From Triparma columacea (lineage: Eukaryota > Sar > Bolidophyceae > Parmales > Triparmaceae), in assembly GCA_030267965.1 (NCBI GenBank), contig BRYA01000537.1:6657-28240 (forward strand): a stretch of DNA of 21,584 bases. The letters are read 5' to 3'. The notes under the pieces were generated by a model. The model was not told where the DNA came from. It did not search any database and saw only the letters and a list, made by a program, of their open reading frames with translations. Below, one piece after another: positions 7,671-16,894 of this stretch. Position 1 is the stretch's first letter, and the number at the start of each line of letters is the position of its first letter. Position numbers and translations under genes: made by a program.

Positions 7671-10224
7671 CTAGTCCCCACCGTTGTTGACAGCAGCACT
7701 CATAACACTGGTCTCACCCATGAAGGTGAACTCCTGGAAATCAAGTTTCTCGTCCTTTCCTGGCTTCTGGCAGATGCTGTCCTTGGCCTCAGCCCTAAGG
7801 TACGTCTTAGGGACATACTTGCAATCGAGCTCGTTCGAGACGTCAGGGACGTAGACTGGTCTGACCTCCTTCTTGTAGAGGGCCTCCCAATTGATGCTCG
7901 AGAAGAACTTGTGGTTCTTGAGGTCGTCAATGTTATTGCCAAGACGCTTCGTAGGGTCGACGGTGAGTAGAGCCCTGAGGACGCTGCATGCCTTCTCGCT
8001 GAAGCTGAGGGGGAACTGTGGGGTGCTGTTCATGATGTTGAAGAACATGATCTTCCTGTTCTTGTCGTAAAAGGGTGTCCTGCCAGCCTGCATCTCGTAG
8101 AGCAAAATTCCGAAGGACCACCAGTCCACGGCGGCCCCATACCTCTTCCCCCTAAGTAGCTCCGGGGCGATGTACTCCGCTGTTCCGCAGAAGGTGCTGG
8201 CGGCGTCGTTGCTCTTGACGTTTTGCTTGCTCAGGCCAAAGTCCGTCAAAGCCACGTGGCCTGACCCGTCCATGAGCACATTCTCAAGCTTCAGGTCCCT
8301 GTAGATAATCTCGTGGGAATGCAAGTGGGAGAGGGCGAGGAGTAGCTCGGAGGCGTAGAAACGTGCCCTGACCTCAGAGAAGCACCTCGACTTTCTAAGG
8401 TGGTAGAAGAGGGAGCCACCCGCGTAGAAATCTGTAATCAGGTAAAGTTTCTCCTCGCTCTGGAAGGCGAACCTGAGGGGGGCGAGGGGGGGGATGTATA
8501 AGTTCATTCCATTTCTTCGCAATTAAAATTTGGCAGACACGCCCCCCTCTCACCTCAGGAAGACGACGAAGGGGTGGCGAACTTCGAAGAGAATGTCCCT
8601 CTCGCTCTTTGTGTGTTCAACCTGGCCCTTTGCCGCGATAACACTCTTCTTGAGCACCTTCATGGCAAAAATCTGTCCTGCGCTTGGGGGGCTCTTCTTC
8701 CTTACAAGCATAACCTTCCCAAAAGCACCCTTTCCAACCACCTTGAGGAGGTCGAAGTCCTTGACTCCTAGTGACTTTCCGTCCCCAGTGTACTGAACCG
8801 CTTCCTCCCCGGGCTTGTGGCGCCAAGAGAAGAGCTTCGTGAGAAGGGTTGCCTTCTCGGGAGCCGCCTGAGCCTCATCGTCGGGTATGGAGGCTGCCAC
8901 GGGGCTCAGGTTCAAGGCCGCTGCTTCGGCGGCGTGGAATTGGAGGGAGAGGTTGGTGGCATTCGAACTTGCCTGTTTGCCGTTGCCCTTGGACTTGTCG
9001 TCAGAGGTGGCGACGAAGGAGAAAAAGCGGAAGGCGGCGTCGAGAGATTGCTGGATAGAGAACGCGACGTTGGGAGTGGTCTCCGGGAGAGGGCCGGCCG
9101 AGAGACACGTTGCCCCGAGTTTCTTCGTGGTCTTGCACAGCTGATAGTTAACCGGGGCATCGTTGCTGTCCCAGTTGACGCACCTAGTCCTCAAGAACTC
9201 CTTTACGTCGTCCGTGTCATCAATCTCTAACAACTTACTGGTCTCGATAGTGGCTATGCCCTTGATCCTGTTGAGCTCGACGTTGTCCTTGGCCATCTGC
9301 CTGAGGAGGATGTCCTTGGCCAGGGTGCCTCCGTTGCCATAACCAAAGAGGTAAATGTGCTCAGCGCTAGTCTGGGGGTAGATGATGTCGTCCCAGCAGG
9401 TGAGTACATGTTCGGTCGGGTTGGAGGAGGTGAGGATGCTGCACTTTTTCCCGTCTTCGTTAACGTAGGAGTTGGCGTTGGGATTCAGCACTGCGACTCC
9501 AAAGCCAAGGCTGGCGGCCTTGTGCAGGGTGGGGAGCATACTCCCAGCGTTCAACCCGTTGTCCATGCAGAGCGACCGAGACCAGATGCCAGGCTGGGAG
9601 CCAACGTGATTCTGCAGCACTACGAGTAGCTTAGAACAAGACGTTATGTTCTCCGTCAAGTAGATGCAGCAATTGCCTGCCCCCTCGTCAGAGGGGATCC
9701 AGTGCTCGGTGAAGTGGAGCTGGGTTTTCATGGTACCCTAGTTGAGGGAGAGGGGGAGGGGGGGTTAATGTGGAGGGGGGAGTGAGCCACGTATGTTGCG
9801 CTGCGATATATCTCTCTTTGGCATGGCAACCTGAACCTGACATTGGAAAGAGATCCAGGCAGGTTTCGACTCTACATCCTCACTGATTCCCCAAAAAACG
9901 ACTAAATACATCAAATTGAGGCCCACTTTTGGATTATATCGCGCATCAGACCAGTATACCCCCATTTACCTGCACATATGTCCCCATGCTCTCCAGCAAG
10001 CTTTCCATTTCCTCTATAGTTTGCGGTGCAGATGGATCCTTTCGCGTTAGCTTGTTTCCATCAGTGAGCTCGTACATTTCGTGCTCAAACATAATAGGCT
10101 TCACGGGTTGTCCTGGGGGTGGACGAGGTTCACCAGCTGAAACAGGGGCAACGGCCGGAGGGGGGGGGATATCTGAGGATGGAGGAGGTCCGGGGGGGGG
10201 AGGGGCAGCCGGAGTTGTCTCCAT
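7671..10224 (-). CDS. Arb2-domain / AGC protein kinase fusion
   Basis: Minus-strand exons are 10224-9970, 9737-8554 and 8472-7671, giving 746 residues; introns are 232 and 81 nt. An ATG at 9731 lies in the middle exon, but the upstream exon joins it in phase at CAG|GT and CTAG|GGTACC, and supplies the usual Arb2 N-terminal segment. Residues 1-44 are Pro-rich. The Arb2 domain (about 45-330) shows GIWSRSL, GFGVAVLNPNAN, the elbow FGYGNGG and RCVNWDSNDAPV, as in the FAM172/Arb2 family. The hydrolase nucleophile position is Gly219, so it is probably non-catalytic. After a low-complexity linker comes an AGC kinase (about 412-670) with GKGAFG (420-425), K445, YRD 537-539, DFG 557-559 and activation-loop T573 in STFCGTAEY. 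The C-terminal hydrophobic motif is FQEFTF (725-730, T729), as in AKT/S6K-like kinases, so PDK1/TOR-type control is likely. Arb2 proteins elsewhere act with Argonaute or splicing complexes; whether that applies here is unknown. Confidence 0.88.
9738..9969 (-). other. 232-nt intron separating the Arb2-kinase N-terminal exon
   Basis: On the minus strand the donor is GTGCAG|GTAAATGG and the acceptor follows a long C/T tract, CCCTCAACTAG|GGTACC. Both exon ends are phase 0. It is about two to three times longer than most other introns here. An alternative acceptor at 9837 would instead end the reading frame 23 codons later, at 9765. Confidence 0.65.
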
Positions 10225-10650
10225 GATTTGGGGGGAGGGTGGAGTTCTCAAAGGATCCCGAGGCTTTCCTTGGGATTGATGTTGCGAGGGGCGACCGTGA
10301 AAAACAAAGTACAGCCGGGCGTGTGCAATTGGCTAGTGACAGTGAGGCAGTTCTCTCAGAATTCCAGACGTCTTTGAGGACCGAAATTCGTTAATATTTT
10401 GAGTTCGCAAGGAACACAACTCCAATTGGCCAAACGAATATACACTTTTCTGCGCCATTCCCCCGACTTTCTCCGAAGTTTTCTGGGCGCATCCTACGTT
10501 AAGAATCCCCAGCGAGGCTTCTGGTCCCTCCTGCCCCCCATCCCTCCCCCTCGAGAGCCGCTCAACTACTCAGGTTTTTTGTGGACTACTTCATTTTTGG
10601 CGATATCTTCTGGGTAAATACTGTGTATTATTCTCTAAGGTTGGTCGAAA
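10225..10650. promoter_or_regulatory. divergent (shared) promoter region
   Basis: This 426-base gap separates the ATG of the Arb2-kinase gene (-) from the ATG of the first channel gene (+). In both upstream directions the frames carry stop codons (TAG at 10335-10333 on -, TAA at 10636-10638 on +) with no earlier in-frame ATG. CCAAT-type words occur near 10326-10331 and 10422-10427. No gene is seen. Confidence 0.5.
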
Positions 10651-13600
10651 ATGCGTGCCCATGTCGCAAAGACCCTTCAAAAAGGCTCAACAAAAAGGTC
10701 TCTCAAAAAAGCCACCTCTCCCCACCATGGCTCATTGGGAAATGGACCCTCAGTCGATAACGAAATGCAAGAACATGTCAAGTTTTGGAAGCATGTCCGG
10801 TCGAAAGTTGAGGATGCCCACGAGGCCATGATAATGAATGAAAATGTATCCGAGTCAATAACAGGGTCTCGCAGAAAGTCCTCCATTGGAAGCCTAAGAG
10901 CGAAAGTTGAGGACAAAGGGGGCGTAGCTAGGAGGCCGTCGTTGCAGTTGACGGATACTCTCAAAGGCTTCGGTGATGCTCTCAATGGAATCAAGGCCCC
11001 CAGCTTTCTTCAAAAGTATGCTGATCAGATACCGGTGGTGGACCCCAACAACCACTGGAAGGTCAAGTGGGACATCTTACTGGGGGGGCTTATATTTTAT
11101 TCCGTAATTGTGATACCGCTTCGCATCGGCTTTGACCTAACCCTGACTGCAGACGTGGAAAAGAGTGACATTCTCATTGACTGCTTTTTCGGAATGGACA
11201 TTCTCGTCTCGTTCGATACCGCCTTCTTGGGCCCAGACGATGACTTAATCAAGGATCGTTACCTGATTATGAGGGATTACACTCACCCGGTGAAAGGTTG
11301 GTTCTTCATCGACTTTTTCTCGACAGTCCCCATTGACAAGATAGTGGAGAATTTTAGCGACTCCCAGGCGGGCAGTTCGACGAGAATGGTGAAGATCCTT
11401 AGGCTCGCAAGGCTGATGAAGCTTACGAGGGTGATGAAGCTCGGAAAGTTCATGAAAAATGTGGACATGGATTCCATCAATCCCGCAGCCTTCGGCTTGG
11501 TTAGTCTCCTGGGTAAGATCATATTCACCGGCCACCTCCTCTCATGTTTCTGGTACTTTATGACAGGCGATACTGTCGAGAGGGAAGCCCACGAGACCGA
11601 GTGGGCCACGGAATTTGAGGTGGTCAATTCCACGCTCAGTGAAAAGTACGCCACCTCCTTCTATTGGACCATAGCGACCATGATGGCCGTGGGTTACGGC
11701 GACGTGTACGCAACCAACAGCAAGGAGCGCCTGTATAGTATTTTTGCGCAGCTCGTTGGCGCTGTTAGTTTCGGTGCAATGATTGCGACCGTCAATATTT
11801 TAGTTTCCTCGAGCGACCCGAGGGCTAGAGCATACAAATCCAAGATGAGCGAGGTAAGATCTCATTCCTGGAGCGAGCTGTCTATTTCCTCGGCTCATCC
11901 AACCCCCCTTCGCTTGGCGCGCGCACACTGCAGCTCAAAAGCTACCTAAAAGAGAGGAATGTTCCTAAGAGCCTTGCTGACCAGGTCAAGTTCGCATTCA
12001 AGTACTACATGACGAAGAAGTCCGTCTTTAATGAAATCGACCTCGTGATGGACCTCCCCTCCTCTATTCGAACCGAGCTGGTGAAGCAGGCGTACGAGGT
12101 TGACATGGAAAAGATAAAGTATCTAAAGAACGAAGATGAAGCTTATGTGACGTACATCATGCTCTCCCTGAAGCCCTTTAACTGTTCACCTTTTGAGGTG
12201 ATTCTAGAGCAAAACGACATCGCCGATGAGATTATCTTCCTCCTTCGAGGCACCGTGCAACTTCTGCACCGTGGAGAAGACGTCGACGAGGAAGTCAAAA
12301 AACTCGTCGCGGACCCCGACTCCTTTCCGGTAGATGGCACTACCCCGTGTCTTGTCGGTGTTGTTACTGAGGGAGGGTTCTTCGGGGACCTGGGATGGGT
12401 GAAGAAGACGCCGAGGGTGGCAACTTACGAGGCCCAAAATATTTGTCAGATGCTGAGCATCTCGAGAAGTGACATTGAAGATGCAAACCACCAGTACTCC
12501 CTCTCGGGTAAAAACTTCATCGATGAGATTAATCGACGCTATGAGGTGTTCGCTGACGCCATGGCTGCCAGCGCCATCATTTCTGACGAAGGTGGCATCT
12601 GTAAGAGTGACATTTTTGTGGATGGAGTCCTAGTCAGTGCGCACAACATGCAGTTCTCTGCCAGCGCCTTGAACATGAGCTGTCGTAGCAAACACTTCAC
12701 TCCAAAGAATGCGGACAACAAGCCTTCCCGGGGGGGAATCCAGGGTCAGCCATCGGGGATCAAGAGAGTGAATAGCAGCGAACTTCTTACTCGTAGGAAG
12801 TCTTCCACGCCGTCAATAAACATTGACGATCTTGATTCGTCGAGGCATAAAAGGGACAACTCGAGCCCAAACAGCTACGCGAGAACGAAGTCCTTCAAGA
12901 CGAGGAGAAATTCTACCACGGGTATCACAGGAATGTCAGGTGCCGAAACCCCTCAGATAGAAGAAAAGGTGAGCCACTGCAGTGAAATGTGCCAATGTTT
13001 GCCCATCTTTTGTCCCAAGCCTTATTCCCCCCCCTCCCCGTCAATACTTCAGGACGAAACCCCCTTGGATTTGTTGAAGAGAGGAATCATCGACCCCAAC
13101 ATGCCCATAAAAGTGAGGTGGGACATGTTTGTAGGGGTTCTAATCGTCTTCAGCGTGATCGTTATCCCGTTTCGCCTAGGGTTTGACGTTCCTGAGACTA
13201 CCCAGAGCAAAATTCAGGACAACATTATCGACACAGTATTCTGGTTGGACCTTATCACTACCTTCAGGTGCGCGTTTGAGGATGTTGAGAACGATATCTT
13301 GGTCACTGTACCAAAGGAGATCTACCGGAACTATTTAAAGACCTGGTTCTTTATAGACTTCTTCAGCGTATTTCCCATTGCTGAGATAGTTGAGTATTTC
13401 ATGCTTAAAAACCAACCTGATCTTCTGCTCCTTTCGGTGAACTCGACCGAGGACGGTAGCGATGGCGGCGATAGCGGTCTTGAGTCCCTTGCGCTGCTTA
13501 AGGTCGTGAGGCTGGTGAGGTTGCTGAAGCTGGTCAGGCTTCTCAAACTTGGGACCTATCTAGAAAAGATCGAAGATGAGTTCAACATCAACCCTGCTGG

Positions 13601-15515
13601 CTTCGAGCTCCTCAAGTTACTCCTGCAGGTCACCTTCATTGCGCACATGTTCGGCTGCTTCTGGTTCTTCACGAGTGTGCAGACTACAGAACCCGAGGAC
13701 GCCTGGTACTATGGCGTTGAGGACGCTCTTGACATCACAGACCAGTACATCGTGAGTTTGTATTGGGCGTTTACTACGATGACGACGGTGGGTTATGGGG
13801 ACGTCACGGCCAATAGCGTGTCCGAGAAGTGGTATTCTGTGGTTATCATGATGCTCGGGGCGACCGTGTTTGGTTACATCCTTGCCAATATTGCCACCCT
13901 CATGGGGCAGCTGAACGCCAGGGACAGTAGGGTGAATGAGAGCATCACCTCCGTTGTGGAGTACCTCAGTGAGAAGAACGTCTCAAAGGCCCTGCAGAAA
14001 AATATCAAGACCCACATCAGGTGAGATGAGTCTTTGCGACGAGCAAAGCAAGTACACCGAAAGTGTATTTTTAGAATTGCTCCTCCTGTAGCTTACTCCA
14101 TCACTCGCCACAGGTTCGCTTTGAGCTGTAAGAGCGTCTTCGACGAGTACAGCATCATGAAAAAGTTGCCAACCACGCTAGCAAGGAAGCTTTTCTACCA
14201 CAACCACCGCGAGACACTGAAGTCTATCTGCCTTTTTGATCATCTCAAATCCACGGGTGTCATAATGTACGTCTTCAATATGCTCTCGCCCGCCCAGTTC
14301 GCAGATGGCCACGAAATTTTCAAGGAGAACTCGATCCCCAACGACGTTTATTTCGTGACTGGCGGCAGGGCGGAGATTATCAAGTCGGTCACCAACGTTG
14401 AATCGGAGACTGGGACTGACGTCATTCATTGCGCCTACGTGACGCCAGGGCAGATTGTGGGGTACCTAGGAATGCTCAACAACACCGTTCACAAGCACAC
14501 TTGCATGGCGAAGGGATACGTGAGCGTCTATTACCTCCACATTCACGACCTATCTAACGTTGTGTACGATCATCCCTTCGTCGCCGATCGGCTCCAGATA
14601 GCCCTGGGCAAGTGTATCCACAAGCAGAACGAGGAGTTCAAGAAGAAGACCTTGGAGGAGAGAAATAAGAAGTTTGCAGAGATCATGTTCTCGGAGAGCA
14701 ACCTACTCGGCCTCGAAGGGGGGGGGCGGCCGATAATCAAAGTCACCGACGAGGAACTTGCGAGCATTGCGTCGGGGAAGCTCAGCCCAGAAACTATCCT
14801 CACGCCCAAGCTCTCGCGCTTCAGTTCGGGGGGGAGTAAGAAGAATACTGGTATTCCCAGGCCGGGAGGGCTGCGGATCCATCCTGTTGATCAAGATAGC
14901 GACGACGAGGAAGAAGACTATATTTCCCCAGTTATGAGAGAGTTTCAACCGGATGGGGGGGTAAGTCTCGTAGTCTCAGAGCCGAGCTCGCCGGTAAAGT
15001 TGGACGCGCTCCTTGAGGGGCATCAGGAGGGTTCCGAAGGAAAGACTGCAAAATCGGAGACGAAAGGGAAGGAAAAGGGGGTCGGGAAAGAAACAGATAG
15101 GGGGGGCGTCGCGGAGGCGAATGAGAAGGATGGAGAGGTAGAGGCACTGCACCCTACACCTGGCAAGGAGCAGAAGGAGGATATAGGGCGGATTATAACC
15201 CAATTCAATAAGGAAGTGGAACCAAAAGTGGAATCCAATGATGAACCTGGAGAGAAACGCGTGGATAGACTCAAGGAGGATCACAAGGAGGAACTTGACG
15301 AGGTACAACCCCCGTCTGAGAACGATTTGACTTCCAAATTCACCACTTTCCTCCTCGGTCTCATGTCTGGCTCCAACGAGATTGCCCTTTCTGAGATTAT
15401 CCGCATGTGGTCGGAGCAAGGTGATCCTAGTGGGGACAAGGTTGAGATGATGATCGAGGAATTGGAACGTAAGAATATCGTCATGGTTGATGAGGGGATA
15501 GTCTATCTAATCTAA
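10651..15515 (+). CDS. two-repeat voltage-gated K+ channel with two CNBD-like domains (channel A)
   Basis: Exons are 10651-11853, 11934-12968, 13053-14020 and 14114-15515, giving 1535 residues (1563 if the in-frame intron 12969-13052 is kept). ATG 10651 is the first after an in-frame TAA. Repeat 1: S1 at 139-160, S4 RLARLMKLTRVMKLGK (251-266), pore FYWTIATMMAVGYGDV with the K+ filter VGYGD at 347-351, then C-linker and CNBD. That CNBD keeps a phosphate-binding-cassette pattern, GGFFGD (548-553) and PRVATY with R562. Repeat 2: S1 from 766, S4 VVRLVRLLKLVRLLK (897-911), filter VGYGD at 992-996, C-linker and a second CNBD whose cassette lacks the Arg. No PAS domain is seen. Basophilic kinase sites RRKSS and RRPS lie in the N-terminus and RRKS/RRNS in the central linker. 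After a long charged tail the last ~60 residues (FTTFLLGLM...VMVDEGIVYLI) resemble the MCM3 C-terminal winged helix. Two such chains could form one tetrameric pore. Plasma membrane is the likely site. Confidence 0.92.
12969..13052 (+). other. probable in-frame, stop-free intron of channel A
   Basis: It is 84 nt, phase 0, with donor AAG|GTGAGC and acceptor CAATACTTCAG|GAC after a C-rich tract. Its length and borders match the neighbouring introns (80 and 93 nt). It contains no stop; if retained it would insert 28 residues with four Cys. The paralogue on the minus strand has no matching Cys-rich segment just before its repeat-2 S1, which favours splicing. Confidence 0.65.
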
Positions 15516-15619
15516 TATGTGTGTAATATGTATGTAAACGAAGTCGAGAAGGCATTGTTATTTTAATTTTCCCAAATATCCACAATTTCCTCCCAAGGAA
15601 AATCCAGAAACCCAAAAAA
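15516..15619 (+). promoter_or_regulatory. short spacer with AAA ATPase promoter
   Basis: Only 104 bases separate the channel A stop from the AAA ATPase ATG on the same strand. The sequence is AT-rich and ends CCCAAAAAAATG. The AAA gene's promoter must lie here or overlap the 3' end of the channel gene. Confidence 0.5.
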
Positions 15620-16796
15620 ATGAATTTTACCCCTCCACTTTCACCTTCTGCGTCGCCTATTCATGAGGAGATAGATTCGGAGTCTCAAGGGGGGGGGGAT
15701 GAAAGTGTTGAGCCTGAAAACGCAGCCCAACTACAAAGAGAAGTGCAAAAATTTAGCTCTCTCTCCGGTTTACGAGATGTCAAGCTTGCCCTCTTTGTTG
15801 CTGTCCTTCTACCCTTATCATCGCCTCCAGCTAATCTTCCTATTGTCTTATTGCATGGTCCTCCTGGGACCGGGAAATCTTCCCTTTGTCGCTGTGTGGC
15901 TGGTGAGCTTGGTGAGCCTGAGTTGGGGCCGGAGGGAGATTTCAAATTTGTTGTTTCTGATCTCACTGACGTTCCCTCTCGTCTTCAGGTGCATCGCTTA
16001 CTTACTTGGAGTCGCAAGAGATCTTGACGAAGTACCTCGGTGCCGGTTTGGCGTACTTGAAGAACGCATTTGCCTCCTTTAGGTTGACTGGGGGTGTCCT
16101 CGTGATTGAGGAATGTGACGTGTATACGGAGAGGCGGGGTAGGGAGGGGGGGGGGGTGGCAGAGATGATCATGACGGAGATGGAGGGTCCTCCCCCCTCG
16201 TCGCCTTCGGCCGTGATGTTCACGTCTAACTATCCTCACGTCATCACTCCTGCGATCCTCCGTCGTTTGACTGCGTCTATTCACGTCCCCGGATTGGACG
16301 ATGTCGGGAGACGCGGGATTGTGTCTCTCTATAACGTAGTCAGCCCCGCTATGATGGAGGAAATCGTTGAGAAGACAGATGGTTGGGGTGGGGCAGGTGA
16401 GTTTGTGTGGTGTCATAAAGTAGTTTCAGTACACATTTGGAGGCAGTTTGCTGTCGTCGGGCCAAATACGCCGCCGTCCCGTTCCTCCCCCTGTTCGCTC
16501 CTCTCCTATCAACCCCTCCAATCCCCTTAGACATTCACACCCTTCTGAAGCGCGCTCACGAGTTGGCAGTCTCTTCCCTCCTGTCGTGCACTGACATTGG
16601 AGTCAACGACGACTGGACTGTGCCCCTTCAACTCAAGGAACAGGTGAAAGGGATTCAAGTCGGAGTGGAGGTGTGGGTCGTTATGCGTGACATGCTCGGA
16701 GAGGCTCTCTTGCAGCCATCTCCTGCCCCGTCTTCGCCTTCATCTGTTGGGGTTCCTACCGCCATTTCATCGGGTTTGTCACCAATTCAGGAGTAG
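15620..16796 (+). CDS. small AAA ATPase of the VPS4/spastin-like type
   Basis: Exons are 15620-15911, 15989-16396 and 16531-16796, with introns of 77 and 134 nt (GTGAGC...TTCAG; GTGAGT...CTTAG), giving 321 residues. Splicing at 15912 gives CVAGELGASLTYLESQEILTKYLG, whose spacing from Walker A to KYxG fits AAA proteins; the second join gives GWGGADIHTLLKRAHELAV, a classic AAA lid helix. Walker A is GPPGTGKSS. Walker B reads GGVLVIEECD, with Glu where Asp is usual before the catalytic Glu. Sensor 1 Asn is in FTSNYP, and the arginine fingers are in AILRRLTASIHVP. The N-terminus is a short acidic tail leading straight into FSSLSGLRDVKLALFVAVLLPL, so there is no MIT or other substrate domain. The exact family is not resolved. 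It may be an unfoldase or adaptor-dependent remodeller; the altered Walker B leaves activity uncertain. It lies between two channel genes, with no obvious functional link. Confidence 0.85.
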
Positions 16797-16894
16797 AGAA
16801 ATATCATGACGACTAGAACAATAGGTCAATAGGGCCATATAGCCCAAGCAATAGACAATTTTTCTATCAAAAACATTACACAATACATCTTTCC
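16797..16894. other. short convergent 3' spacer
   Basis: These 98 AT-rich bases separate the AAA ATPase stop (+) from the stop of the second channel gene (-). No gene is seen; the two 3' UTRs probably overlap. Confidence 0.6.

Noticed and set aside
9946..10251. separate small proline-rich gene of about 92-108 residues upstream of the kinase
   Set aside because: The frame begins at TTG, with the first ATG at 10224, and it fits better as the missing first exon of the Arb2-kinase gene; kept as an alternative.
14961..14966. strong donor GTAAGT in the tail of channel A as the start of another intron
   Set aside because: No suitable acceptor within the usual intron length; the downstream frame remains open and protein-like up to the MCM3-like tail. 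Alternative splicing is not excluded.
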